From the NCBI RefSeq assembly GCF_900113865.1, contig NZ_FOQY01000021.1, positions 81,360 to 145,359 of the forward strand: a stretch of 64,000 bases of DNA, written 5' to 3'. The stretch is from Streptosporangium canum (GTDB lineage: Bacteria > Actinomycetota > Actinomycetes > Streptosporangiales > Streptosporangiaceae). Below are positions 45,426 through 54,030 of this stretch, in pieces (positions within the stretch are counted from its first letter, which is position 1; each line of letters opens with the position of its first letter). Under the pieces are notes generated by a model. The model was not told the DNA's origin. It was given only the letters and a program-made list of their open reading frames with translations, and did not search any database. A program made the position numbers and the translations under genes.

Positions 45426-47619
45426 CGTCGTCCTCCCGGTCGTAGCGGTGGGCCTCGTTCACGAGGATCGTTCTGCCGCTGGTCGCGTACCGGGCGAGCA
45501 GCCTCAGGCCGTCCGCGACGCTCCGGCGCCTGCCGCGCAGGGGGTCCACCCCGGGGTCGGACAGGAACCAGCGGTCGACGACCACGCTGCGCACGACGGC
45601 CAGCCGCTCCGCGCCGCCCGTCCGGTCCGGGGAGGGCCGGTCGCGCGGGTCGTCCGGCGGCTCCTGCCCGGCCTGGTCGCCCCGCCCGTCCGGCGGCTCC
45701 TGGATGAGCCGGCCGTACAGGTCGTCCGGCGACATCGTCACGGGCAGCCGGTTCGGCGCGGAGGTGATCCAGTTGTACTGCCTGATCCACGCGGCCATGT
45801 CGATCCTGTTGAACCGCCCGTCGAGGAGCGCCACCACCTCCCGCAGGTGGCGGCGGCCGGCGGCCGTCAGGTCCACGCGGGCGAGCCGGTGGTGCATGAC
45901 CATGGACAGCCGGTCGCGGGGCAGGTCCTCCCGGGAGGTGTAGAGGGCCTCCAGCCGCTGGTGGGCGATGTCCCACAGCGGGCCGTCGCGGCGGTGGCGG
46001 CGTTCGAGTTCCCGCAGCAGCAGGCGTCTGAGCCAGGGGTGGATGGCCGGCGCCCTCTCCTGCCCCGGACCGGGGACGAGCCACATCTGGTCGCCGAGCT
46101 CGTCGACCGCCGAGCGCCAGGGACGCGACAGCAGCCCGGCGTCATCGGCGTCCGCCAGGTTGGTCGCGGCCGAGCACGCGACCAGATCCTCCAGGTCGTG
46201 GGGGAAGTCCCGGAAGGGATGCTGCGCGTGCGCCCGGCCCAGGGCGGGAAGAGCGCGCAGGCCCTGCTCGGTCCAGCCGGTGTCCTGCCCGCGCTCTCGT
46301 GCGTCCGCGCTCTCGTGCGGGTCCTGCCCGCGCTCTTGTTCGCCGGTGTTCTCGTGCGGGTCCTGCCCGTGTTCCCGTGCGTACGGGTCCTGTCCGTGTT
46401 CCCCTACGGCCCTGCTCTCGCGCGCCTCCCGCCCGGTTCGGGCCGAGTCCCGACTCTCCCCGCGCTCCCGGGCCGCCATGGCCTCCAGCAGGTGCGTGAC
46501 CGCCAGCGGATGGCCGCCGGTCAGCGCGTGCACGAATCCCGTGTGAGCCCGGCCCGGCCGTCCCCGGGTGGCCCCGCGCATCCGGGTCACCTCGGTGCGG
46601 CTGAGGCCGGGCAGCAGCACCGGGTACCACCAGCGGTCGCGCCTGCCGTTCGCGCGGTTGGCGAGCCAGTCGCCGTGGCCGGCCTGCCGCAGCCGGCGTG
46701 GATGCCGGGCCACGCCGTCCTCCGGGGGTTTGAGAGTCCCCGGGCGGTCCCAGTGATGGCCGAGGTCCTGCCAGGACCTGGAGGTGGCGACCACCAGCAG
46801 GGGGTCCCCGCCGGCCGGGCCCGGGGCGGCGGCCCGGTGGGCTTTGGCGGCCACCAGCGCCCGCAGGAACTCCCGGCCGGAGGGACTGTCGGAGTTGTCC
46901 AGCAGGACCAGGCAGTTGCGCGGGCGCCATTTCCTGGACCAGCCCTCCCGCAGGTCTTCCAGGAGCGCCTCGCAGATGATCTGCGCCGCCGCCGGAGACC
47001 CGTCCTCGGCCGCGCCGGAACGTGCCAGGTCCGTCAGGCCGCCGGGGTCGAGCCGGTCGCGGTACCAGGCCATGCCCTTGCGTTCCAGCAGATCCACCAG
47101 CCGCCGCCCCCGCGCGATCCGGTCGATCATCGTGGCGATCAGCGGACCGGTCACCGGCAGCACCGGGACGCTCCCGCTGAGCAGATTGAAGATCTCCTGA
47201 AGGGTCCTGGAGCTGTCCGGGATCCCGCGCCTGCCGCGGATCAGCTCGTAGAGCTCCTGTTCCGCCTCCTCCTGCCTCAGGCCGGGGTCCAGTGAGAGCG
47301 CCAGGTTCCCCAGCACCACCCGGGGCAGCTTGACGGGCGCGAATTGGCGCCAGCGATGGCCCATGACGCGGCGCGCGATCTGCGCGGTGATTTCCCCTAC
47401 CTTTATGTCGGGGTGTTCGGCGCAGTCAATGTGGACAAATGGCAATGAAAAGGAGGTCGCGGCGTTTTCCGCGACCTCCTTCAGGAGAGTGGTCTTGCCG
47501 CTCCCGCGCGGACCGAAGAGCATGATGACGGGCAGCTCGCCGCCCCCGGGCCCATCCTCGCGGTCGAGGCATTCGTTGATCAACCGCCCGCAGGCGACCG
47601 CCAACTCGCTGTTCGCCAT
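45418..47619 (-). CDS. STAND-like P-loop ATPase
   Basis: 733 residues. Walker A GPRGSGKT (36-43), Walker B-like NCLVLLDNSD (235-244), sensor-like LLVVATSRSW (274-283), and LTGGHPLAV (366-374), which corresponds to the GxP motif of STAND/NACHT ATPases. A degenerate repeat of GQDPxE(R/H)-type units (about 406-447) links to a C-terminal helical region with WLRRLLLRELERRH. No effector domain is recognised. It is followed at once by the tethered binding protein, which implies a two-component sensor complex. Confidence 0.8.
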   Translation of the reverse strand: MANSELAVACGRLINECLDREDGPGGGELPVIMLFGPRGSGKTTLLKEVAENAATSFSLPFVHIDCAEHPDIKVGEITAQIARRVMGHRWRQFAPVKLPRVVLGNLALSLDPGLRQEEAEQELYELIRGRRGIPDSSRTLQEIFNLLSGSVPVLPVTGPLIATMIDRIARGRRLVDLLERKGMAWYRDRLDPGGLTDLARSGAAEDGSPAAAQIICEALLEDLREGWSRKWRPRNCLVLLDNSDSPSGREFLRALVAAKAHRAAAPGPAGGDPLLVVATSRSWQDLGHHWDRPGTLKPPEDGVARHPRRLRQAGHGDWLANRANGRRDRWWYPVLLPGLSRTEVTRMRGATRGRPGRAHTGFVHALTGGHPLAVTHLLEAMAARERGESRDSARTGREARESRAVGEHGQDPYAREHGQDPHENTGEQERGQDPHESADARERGQDTGWTEQGLRALPALGRAHAQHPFRDFPHDLEDLVACSAATNLADADDAGLLSRPWRSAVDELGDQMWLVPGPGQERAPAIHPWLRRLLLRELERRHRRDGPLWDIAHQRLEALYTSREDLPRDRLSMVMHHRLARVDLTAAGRRHLREVVALLDGRFNRIDMAAWIRQYNWITSAPNRLPVTMSPDDLYGRLIQEPPDGRGDQAGQEPPDDPRDRPSPDRTGGAERLAVVRSVVVDRWFLSDPGVDPLRGRRRSVADGLRLLARYATSGRTILVNEAHRYDREDDDE

Positions 47620-47689
47620 GTTCTACCCGCCTTCGGCAATTCCCGGCCTGTTGCGCTGGAGGCTGAACGAGAGCACGCCCGCCATCTCA

Positions 47690-47783
47690 AGGGCGGGACC
47701 GCATCGTAGCCCATCTTTTCGGGAAATGCTTTTGAGTCAGGCATATATGGCTATTTTCAATTATCCATAGAAAGCCCGGCCGT
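47690..47783 (-). promoter_or_regulatory. AT-rich promoter region of the STAND-binding protein pair
   Basis: This stretch is far richer in A/T than the surroundings (CATATATG, TTGAAAATAG on the minus strand). It lies between the acyl-CoA ligase stop and the ATPase start and is the obvious promoter region, but I could not fix a single -35/-10 pair. Confidence 0.4.
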
Positions 47784-49319
47784 TCACCTGAGCTCGCGCT
47801 TGAGGATCTTCCCGGTGGCGGTCATCGGAAGGGCGTCGCGGAACTCGACGATCCGCGGATACTTGTAGGCCGCCATGTTCTCCTTGCACCAGGCGACCAG
47901 CTCCTCCTCGGTCACGGACACGCCGGGAGCGCGGATGATGTAGGCCTTGACCTCCTCGCCGTGCGAGTCGTGGGAGATCCCGACCACCGCGGCCAGGGAG
48001 ACCCCGGGGTGGGTCATCAGGACCTCTTCGATCTCGCGCGGGTAGACGTTGAAGCCACCCCGGATGATCATGTCCTTGGCCCGGTCGATGATCGAGTAGT
48101 AGCCGTCGGCGTCGCGGGTGGCGATGTCGCCGGTGCGGAACCAGCCGTCGTTCATGACCTCAGCGGTCGCCTCGGGCCGGTTGTAGTAGCCCTTCATCAC
48201 GTTGTGGCCGCGGATCGCGATCTCGCCGGGCCCCTCGCCTTCGACGGTCTTCCACTCGCTGTCGACCAGCCGCATCTCCACGCCCCAGATCGGCGTGCCG
48301 ATCGTGCCGGGCTTGGTGGGCCTGCCGAGCTGGTTGAAGCTGGCCACCGGGGAGGTCTCCGACAGGCCGTAGCCCTCCAGGATGCCGATGCCGAAGATGG
48401 CCTCGAAGTCCTTGAGCACCTCGACCGGTGAGGAGGCGCCGCCCGCGACCGCGACCTTGAGCGAGGTGGGCACCTCGTCGCCGTCGGCGTGGATCTTCGA
48501 CAGCATGGCCCAGTACATGGTCGGCACGCCCGCGAACAGCGTGATGTTCTCGGCGCGCATCAGCTCCAGGGCGGGGCCGGGCTCGAAACGCGGCATGAGC
48601 ACCACGGTCGCCCGGCGGCGGAAGCCGAGGTTCATGACGGTGGTCTGGCCGAAGGAGTGGAACAGCGGCAGCGCGGCCAGGAAGGCGTCGCCGCCCTCGC
48701 TGCGCGGGAACATCTCATCCGAGACCATGGCGTTGAGCAGCATGTTCTGGTGACTGAGCTCGGCGCCCTTGGGCTGGCCGGTGGTGCCGCTGGTGTAGAG
48801 GATCACCGCGGTGTCGTCCGGCGCGGTCTGCACGGTCGAGAACTCGCCCGGCACGCCGTCCAGCGCCGCCCACAGCGTCTCGCCGTACTCGGACTCGGTG
48901 GCGAACGCGGCGGCCGGCAGCACGAAGAAGTGCTCCGTCGCCCCGGCCTGGTCGAAGCCCGCCCGGCCGCGCTCGCCCAGCGGCAGCTCCGGCGTGCCCT
49001 CGAAGCAGAACAGCGCCTTGGCCTCGCAGTCCTCCAGGTGGTAGGTGATCTCCCTGGACTGCAGCAGCACGTTGAGCGGCACGACCGTGGCGCCGGTCTT
49101 GAGGATCCCGTAGTACACGAAGGGGAAGTAGGGAAGGTTGGGGCAGGCCAGCGCGACCCGGTCGCCCTTGCCGACGCCCCTGGAGACAAGCAGGTTGGCA
49201 ACCTGGTTCGCGATGGTGTTGACCAGGGAGTACGGCAGCCTCAGATCACCGAAGACCAGTGCGGTGCGGTCGGGCTGCTCCCGGGCGCTGTCCTCCAGCG
49301 CGATCGACAGGTTGAGCAT
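47784..49319 (-). CDS. fatty-acid--CoA ligase (FadD-like acyl-CoA synthetase)
   Basis: A 511-residue adenylate-forming enzyme: P-loop YTSGTTGQPKGAE, GYGLSETSP, hinge DGWFRTGDIA, KDMIIRGGFNVYPREIEE, and catalytic Lys in TATGKILKREL at the end. It activates a carboxylic acid to acyl-CoA through acyl-AMP. ATG chosen 7 nt after AGGAGG. Divergent from the GMC gene with a TetR-type palindrome between; a branched-chain or sterol side-chain acid is a likely substrate (inference). Confidence 0.9.
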   Translation of the reverse strand: MLNLSIALEDSAREQPDRTALVFGDLRLPYSLVNTIANQVANLLVSRGVGKGDRVALACPNLPYFPFVYYGILKTGATVVPLNVLLQSREITYHLEDCEAKALFCFEGTPELPLGERGRAGFDQAGATEHFFVLPAAAFATESEYGETLWAALDGVPGEFSTVQTAPDDTAVILYTSGTTGQPKGAELSHQNMLLNAMVSDEMFPRSEGGDAFLAALPLFHSFGQTTVMNLGFRRRATVVLMPRFEPGPALELMRAENITLFAGVPTMYWAMLSKIHADGDEVPTSLKVAVAGGASSPVEVLKDFEAIFGIGILEGYGLSETSPVASFNQLGRPTKPGTIGTPIWGVEMRLVDSEWKTVEGEGPGEIAIRGHNVMKGYYNRPEATAEVMNDGWFRTGDIATRDADGYYSIIDRAKDMIIRGGFNVYPREIEEVLMTHPGVSLAAVVGISHDSHGEEVKAYIIRAPGVSVTEEELVAWCKENMAAYKYPRIVEFRDALPMTATGKILKRELR

Positions 49320-49371
49320 GGTGCGTCCTCCTCCGAACAAGCTCTGACCCGCTCATACTCGCAGCCCGAGA

Positions 49372-49387
49372 TACCTACCGGTAGGTA
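49372..49387. promoter_or_regulatory. perfect 16-bp TetR-type palindrome
   Basis: TACCTACCGGTAGGTA, centred 60 bp upstream of the acyl-CoA ligase and 52 bp upstream of the GMC gene start. Perfect symmetry and the divergent position suggest one repressor controls both. Confidence 0.65.
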
Positions 49388-49431
49388 ACCAAGGTTACAA
49401 ATTGACGTGAAAAGCAGCGAGGAGTAAGCAG

Positions 49432-51045
49432 ATGAGAGCCCGCTCACCGGGGGGCGAGCCGGCCGTCCGTGCGTTCGTACGACGAAGGGTCAGTGGCCAC
49501 ATGGAGTACGACTATGTGATCGTAGGCGCCGGCTCGGCGGGATGCGTGCTGGCCAACCGGCTCTCGGCGGACTCCGCCACGACCGTGGCGCTGATCGAGG
49601 CGGGGGGCTCCGACGACAGGCTGGAGGTCCGGATGCCCGCCGGCTTCGCCAAGCTCTTCAAGACCGACCGCGACTGGGCCTTCACCACCGCCGAGCAGCC
49701 CGGACTGTCCGGCCGCGAGCTGTACTGGCCGCGCGGCCGGATGCTCGGCGGCTCCTCCTCGATGAACGCCCAGATGTGGGTGCGCGGGCACCAGGCCGAC
49801 TACGACGGCTGGGACGTGCCCGGCTGGTCCTACGAGGAGGTCCTGCCGTACTTCCACCGGGCCGAACGGCGCGTCGGCTCCAATCTCGGCGGCGTGTACG
49901 GCACGGCGGGCCCCATCCACATCTCCGAGCTGCGCAGCCCCAATCCCTCCACCGCGGTGTTCCTGCGGGCCTGCGAGGAGCTCGGGCTCACCCGGCTGGA
50001 CGAGCTCAACGGCCCGTCCAACGAGGGCTGCTGCCCGACCCCGGTCACCCAGAACCGGGGCCGCCGCTGGAGCTCCGCCGACGCCTATCTCAGGCCCGCC
50101 GCCAAGCGGCCCAACCTCACCGTGCTGACCTCCTCGCACGTGCGCAGGGTCCTGATCGAGGACGGGCGCGCGACGGGCGTGGAGTACGGCGACGGCACGG
50201 TGGTGCGGGCGCGCAGGGAGGTCATCCTGTCGGCCGGGGCGATCGGCTCCCCGCACCTGCTGATGCTGTCGGGCGTCGGCGCGGCCGACGAACTGCGGGC
50301 GGAGGGCGTGGAGCCGGTTCACGAGCTGCCCCAGGTCGGCAGGAACCTCCAGGACCACCTGGCCTCGGGCGTCATCCTGCACTGCCCCAGGCCGGTCACG
50401 CTCGCGGGCGCCGAGTCGGTCGCCAACCTGCTCCGCTTCCTGGTCGGCCGTACCGGCATGCTGACCTCGAACGTCGGCGAGGCCGTGGCCTTCATCCGCA
50501 CCTCCCCCGGAGAGCCCGCTCCCGACATCGAGCTGATCTTCGCGCCCGGTCCGTTCGTCGACCACGGCCTCACCCCGCCGGCCGGCCACGGCCTGACCAT
50601 CGCCTCGATCCTGCTCCAGCCGGAGAGCCGCGGCCGTGTCTCGCTCAACGGCCGCGACGTGGTGATCGACCCCGCCTACCTGACGGCGGAGGCCGACGTC
50701 CGGCGGCAGGTCGCCGGGCTGCGGAAGGCCAGGGAGCTGTTCGCCACCGAGGCGCTCAGGCCGTTCGCCGGGCCGCCGATGAATCCGTACTGGGGCGCGG
50801 AGACCGACGAGGAGCTCGACCGCTGGATCCGCGAGCGCAGCGAGACCCTCTACCACCCGGTGGGCACCTGCCGGATGGGGGAGGACGCCGAGGCGGTGGT
50901 GGACCCGGCGCTGAGGGTCCGCGGGATCGGAGCCCTCCGGGTCGTCGACGCCTCGGTCATGCCGGTCATCAACCGGGGCCACACCCACGCCCCCACCGTG
51001 ATGATCGCGGAAAAGGCCGCCGACCTCATCACCCGCGCCGGGTGA
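49432..51045 (+). CDS. GMC family FAD-dependent alcohol oxidoreductase
   Basis: 537 residues. The Rossmann FAD motif is VIVGAGSAGCVLANRLS, the GMC signature PRGRMLGGSSSMNAQMWVRG, and the catalytic His in HPVGTCRMG and NRGHTHAPT. It would oxidise an alcohol to aldehyde, such as an omega-hydroxylated chain. The ATG at 49432 has AGGAG 7 nt upstream; an ATG at 49501 gives the usual GMC N-terminus but has a weak site. Both are possible. Confidence 0.88.
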   Translation: MRARSPGGEPAVRAFVRRRVSGHMEYDYVIVGAGSAGCVLANRLSADSATTVALIEAGGSDDRLEVRMPAGFAKLFKTDRDWAFTTAEQPGLSGRELYWPRGRMLGGSSSMNAQMWVRGHQADYDGWDVPGWSYEEVLPYFHRAERRVGSNLGGVYGTAGPIHISELRSPNPSTAVFLRACEELGLTRLDELNGPSNEGCCPTPVTQNRGRRWSSADAYLRPAAKRPNLTVLTSSHVRRVLIEDGRATGVEYGDGTVVRARREVILSAGAIGSPHLLMLSGVGAADELRAEGVEPVHELPQVGRNLQDHLASGVILHCPRPVTLAGAESVANLLRFLVGRTGMLTSNVGEAVAFIRTSPGEPAPDIELIFAPGPFVDHGLTPPAGHGLTIASILLQPESRGRVSLNGRDVVIDPAYLTAEADVRRQVAGLRKARELFATEALRPFAGPPMNPYWGAETDEELDRWIRERSETLYHPVGTCRMGEDAEAVVDPALRVRGIGALRVVDASVMPVINRGHTHAPTVMIAEKAADLITRAG

Positions 51046-51110
51046 GAGGGCCCGCCCGCGCACTGTGGTTCGCGCCGGCGGCTCACGACCGTCTGTGCCG
51101 TGGCTCACAC

Positions 51111-51138
51111 TTGACGTAAGTGGGCACTTGCATAAATC
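51111..51138 (+). promoter_or_regulatory. leaderless promoter with embedded operator, first tandem P450
   Basis: -35 TTGACG (51111-51116), 16-nt spacer, -10 TAAATC (51133-51138), then 7 nt to ATG. The spacer holds the near-palindrome GTAAGTG-GG-CACTTGC. Nearly the same sequence occurs at 53994. Confidence 0.6.
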
Positions 51139-51145
51139 TGGGTTG

Positions 51146-52402
51146 ATGACCGTGAGTGCGCCGGATGTCGACCTGTCGGAGATCCTGTTCTGGGCCCGCC
51201 CGCAGGCGGAGCGCATGGAGGCCTTCAGGCGGCTCCGGGAGCTGGACCGGCCCGTTTTCGTGCGGGAGAACAAGATCCCCTTCGTCGGGCACGGGCCCGG
51301 CTACCACGCCCTGGTGCGGCACGCCGACGTCTCCGAGGCCAGCCGGAACGCCGGGGTGTTCAGCAGCGAGCCGACGGCCAACAGCGTCGTCGACATGCCC
51401 CGGTGGATGGCGGTCTACTTCGGGTCGATGATCAATATGGACGACCCCCGGCATGCCCGGCTCCGCCGGATCGTGTCCCGGGCGTTCACCCCCAGGGTCC
51501 TGTCGAAGATGGAGGAGGACCTGCAGCGGGCGGCCACCCGGATCGTGGACGAGGCGATCGCCGAGGGGCCGGGCGACTTCGTCGCCCAGATCGCGGCCCG
51601 CCTGCCCGTCCAGGTCATCTGCGACATGATGGGCATCCCGCCGGAGCTCCACCCCCGGGTGCTCCGCGCCACCAACATCATCCTGGGCAACGCCGACTCC
51701 GAGTACACCGGCATCGACCCGGAGCTCACCCGCTGGAACGTAGGCCGGGGCCTGGTCAAGCTGATGGCCGCCGGGCGCGAGCTGAACCGGCTGGCCGCCA
51801 GGCTCGGCCGCCGGCGCCGGGGCGACTCCACCGGCGACCTGACCAGCATGCTGGTCAACGGCGAGGAGTCCCTCACCCCGCAGGAGCTCGGCTCGTTCTT
51901 CATCCTGCTCGTGGTCGCCGGCAGCGAGACCACCCGCAACGCCATCTCCCACGGCCTCAAGCTGCTCACCGACCACCCGGACCAGCGCGAGCTGCTCGTG
52001 GACGACTTCGACGGGCACATTCCCGGCGCCGTCGACGAGATCATCCGCTACTCCACCCCGGTGATCCAGTTCCGGCGCACGGTCACCCGCGAGTACGAGT
52101 TGGGCGGGCAGGCATATCGCAAGGGCGACAAGGTCCTGCTCTTCTACAACTCCGCCAACCGCGACGAGGCGGTCTTCGCCGACCCCGACGCCTTCGACAT
52201 CACCCGCCATCCCAACCCGCACCTCGGCTTCGGCGGCCCCGGCCCCCACTACTGCCTGGGCGCCCACCTGGCCCGCCGCGAGGTCACCGTGATGTTCCGC
52301 GAGCTCCTCACTCGCATGCCCGCCATCCGGGCCGCCGGCGAGCCCTCCTACCTGCTGTCCAACTTCATCAACGGCGTCAAGCACCTGCCCTACACGATGT
52401 GA
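51146..52402 (+). CDS. cytochrome P450, first of tandem trio
   Basis: 418 residues. I-helix LLVVAGSETTRNAI, heme loop FGGPGPHYCLG, C-terminal NFINGVKHLP. These traits are those of the CYP124/CYP125/CYP142 group, which omega-hydroxylate methyl-branched lipids and sterol side chains (recalled). Start chosen from the -10 box 7 nt before the ATG; an upstream GTG-type extension would include the promoter itself. Confidence 0.9.
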   Translation: MTVSAPDVDLSEILFWARPQAERMEAFRRLRELDRPVFVRENKIPFVGHGPGYHALVRHADVSEASRNAGVFSSEPTANSVVDMPRWMAVYFGSMINMDDPRHARLRRIVSRAFTPRVLSKMEEDLQRAATRIVDEAIAEGPGDFVAQIAARLPVQVICDMMGIPPELHPRVLRATNIILGNADSEYTGIDPELTRWNVGRGLVKLMAAGRELNRLAARLGRRRRGDSTGDLTSMLVNGEESLTPQELGSFFILLVVAGSETTRNAISHGLKLLTDHPDQRELLVDDFDGHIPGAVDEIIRYSTPVIQFRRTVTREYELGGQAYRKGDKVLLFYNSANRDEAVFADPDAFDITRHPNPHLGFGGPGPHYCLGAHLARREVTVMFRELLTRMPAIRAAGEPSYLLSNFINGVKHLPYTM

Positions 52403-52690
52403 CCCGCGCGCGTTCCCGGCGGGCGCGATCCGGGGCGGGATCGGGGGAGGGCAGGTCCGGTCGGCCGGGCTCTCCGGCGTGCCCGCCGGCGAGCGCGGAG
52501 ACGGGTCCGCCGAGGGTGGTCACTACGTCAGCCAAGCGAATGCCGGTATGTGTACCGTGGACATCCGCTCCATGGGCATCGGGCCCGCCACCACAGGCGG
52601 TGACGGGCTCGCGCGTCCGGTGGCGGGGGGATGGGCGCCTCCTCGTCTCCGGGGGCCGCCATGAGGTCGGCGGCCTCGTCCCGGGCTGGT
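52403..52690. other. intergenic region between first and second P450
   Basis: No gene found. A weak GC-rich hairpin is possible just after the stop. The region after 52690 holds a possible promoter and leader ORF. Confidence 0.5.
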
Positions 52691-52703
52691 TAGGTTGAAG
52701 ATC

Positions 52704-52739
52704 ATGTGGCAGGATCAGAAAAACCGAATGCGGTTCTAG
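52704..52739 (+). CDS. possible leader peptide MWQDQKNRMRF
   Basis: An 11-codon frame with TAGGTT (52691-52696) 7 nt before its ATG, i.e. the leaderless pattern seen elsewhere in the window. Its stop TAG is followed by the AGGGGG that serves the P450 at 52752. An inverted repeat AACCG-AATG-CGGTT lies inside. Speculative. Confidence 0.3.
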   Translation: MWQDQKNRMRF

Positions 52740-52751
52740 TAGGGGGCTGAC

Positions 52752-54002
52752 GTGACGGTCTCACTGGCGGACATCGACCTGTCCGACATCGCCTTCTGGG
52801 AGCGGCCGATGGCCGAGCGCGAGGCCGCCTTCGCGCTGCTGCGCGCCCAGGCGGCCCCGCTCCGGTTCGCCGAACCGGAGATCAGCTTCGCCCTTCCGGG
52901 GCCCGGCTACTACGCCCTGGTCAGGCATGCCGACATCGTCGAGGCCAGCCGTACCCCCGAGGTCTTCTCCTCGGGGCGGGGGTCCACCGCCATCCACGAC
53001 CTGGGTCCGGAGTTCAGCGAGTACTTCGGCTCGATGATCAACATGGACGACCCGAGGCACGCCCGGCTCCGCCGGATCGTCTCCCGGGCGTTCACCCCCA
53101 AGATGATCAAGCAGTTCGAGGCCGACGTGCAGGTCGAGGCCACCCGGATCGTCGACGACCTGATCGCCCGAGGGTCCGGCTGCGACTTCGTCACCGAGGT
53201 GGCCGCCAAGCTCCCCTTGAAGATCATCTGCGACATGATGGGCATCGGTCCCGAGCACTACCAGACGGTCTTCGACGCCTCCAACATCATCCTGTCCGGC
53301 GGCGACCCCGAGTTCATCCAGGACGTCAGCCGTGCGGCCGAGCTGCTCCTCGGCGCGGGACAGCGCCTGCAGGACCTCGTCGTCTCCCTGGCCGCCGAAG
53401 GCGGCGACAACCTCATCACCTCGCTGACCAGTGCCAACATCGACGGCGAGAAGCTGACGATGCAGGAGCTCGGCTCGTTCTTCATCCTGCTGGTGGTGGC
53501 GGGCAACGAGACCACGCGCAACGCCATCTCGCATGGCCTGCACCTGTTTACCGAGAATCCGGACCAGCGCGCGCTGCTCCTGGCCGACCTCGACGGCCGC
53601 CTCCCCGGGGCGGTCGAGGAGATCGTCCGCCTGGCCTCCCCGGTCGCCTGGATGCGCCGGACCGTCACCCGCGACCACGAGATGAACGGCCACCTCTACC
53701 GCAAGGGCGACAAGGTCCTGCTCTTCTACTGGGCCGCCAATCGCGACGAGGCGGTCTTCGCCGACCCCTACCGTTTCGACATCCAGCGCACCGAAGGCCC
53801 CCACGTGGGCTTCGGCGGCCCGGGGCCGCACTTCTGCCTCGGCGCCCACCTGGCCCGCCGCGAGCTCACCGTGATGTTCCGCGAGCTGTTCACCCGGATC
53901 CCGCAGATCCGCTCGGTCGGCGAGCCGGACCGCCTGCGCTCCAGCTTCATCAACGGCATCAAGCACCTCGATTGCGACTTCGGAGACGCTCCATTGACGT
54001 AA
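52752..54002 (+). CDS. cytochrome P450, second of tandem trio
   Basis: 416 residues. I-helix LLVVAGNETTRNAI, heme loop FGGPGPHFCLG, end SSFINGIKHLDCDF. Same CYP124/125/142-like traits as its neighbours, and a stretch of 111 bases (53018-53128) is identical to the third P450. GTG start with AGGGGG 6 nt upstream. Its last codons and stop TAA contain the -35 of the next gene. Confidence 0.9.
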   Translation: MTVSLADIDLSDIAFWERPMAEREAAFALLRAQAAPLRFAEPEISFALPGPGYYALVRHADIVEASRTPEVFSSGRGSTAIHDLGPEFSEYFGSMINMDDPRHARLRRIVSRAFTPKMIKQFEADVQVEATRIVDDLIARGSGCDFVTEVAAKLPLKIICDMMGIGPEHYQTVFDASNIILSGGDPEFIQDVSRAAELLLGAGQRLQDLVVSLAAEGGDNLITSLTSANIDGEKLTMQELGSFFILLVVAGNETTRNAISHGLHLFTENPDQRALLLADLDGRLPGAVEEIVRLASPVAWMRRTVTRDHEMNGHLYRKGDKVLLFYWAANRDEAVFADPYRFDIQRTEGPHVGFGGPGPHFCLGAHLARRELTVMFRELFTRIPQIRSVGEPDRLRSSFINGIKHLDCDFGDAPLT

Positions 54003-54020
54003 GTGGTTGCTTGCGCAAAT
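53994..54020 (+). promoter_or_regulatory. leaderless promoter with operator half-site, third P450
   Basis: TTGACGTAAGTGG at 53994-54006 is identical to the promoter at 51111, followed by TTGCTTGC and -10-like GCAAAT (54015-54020). It overlaps the end of the second P450 gene. Confidence 0.55.
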
Positions 54021-54030
54021 GATTGACGAT

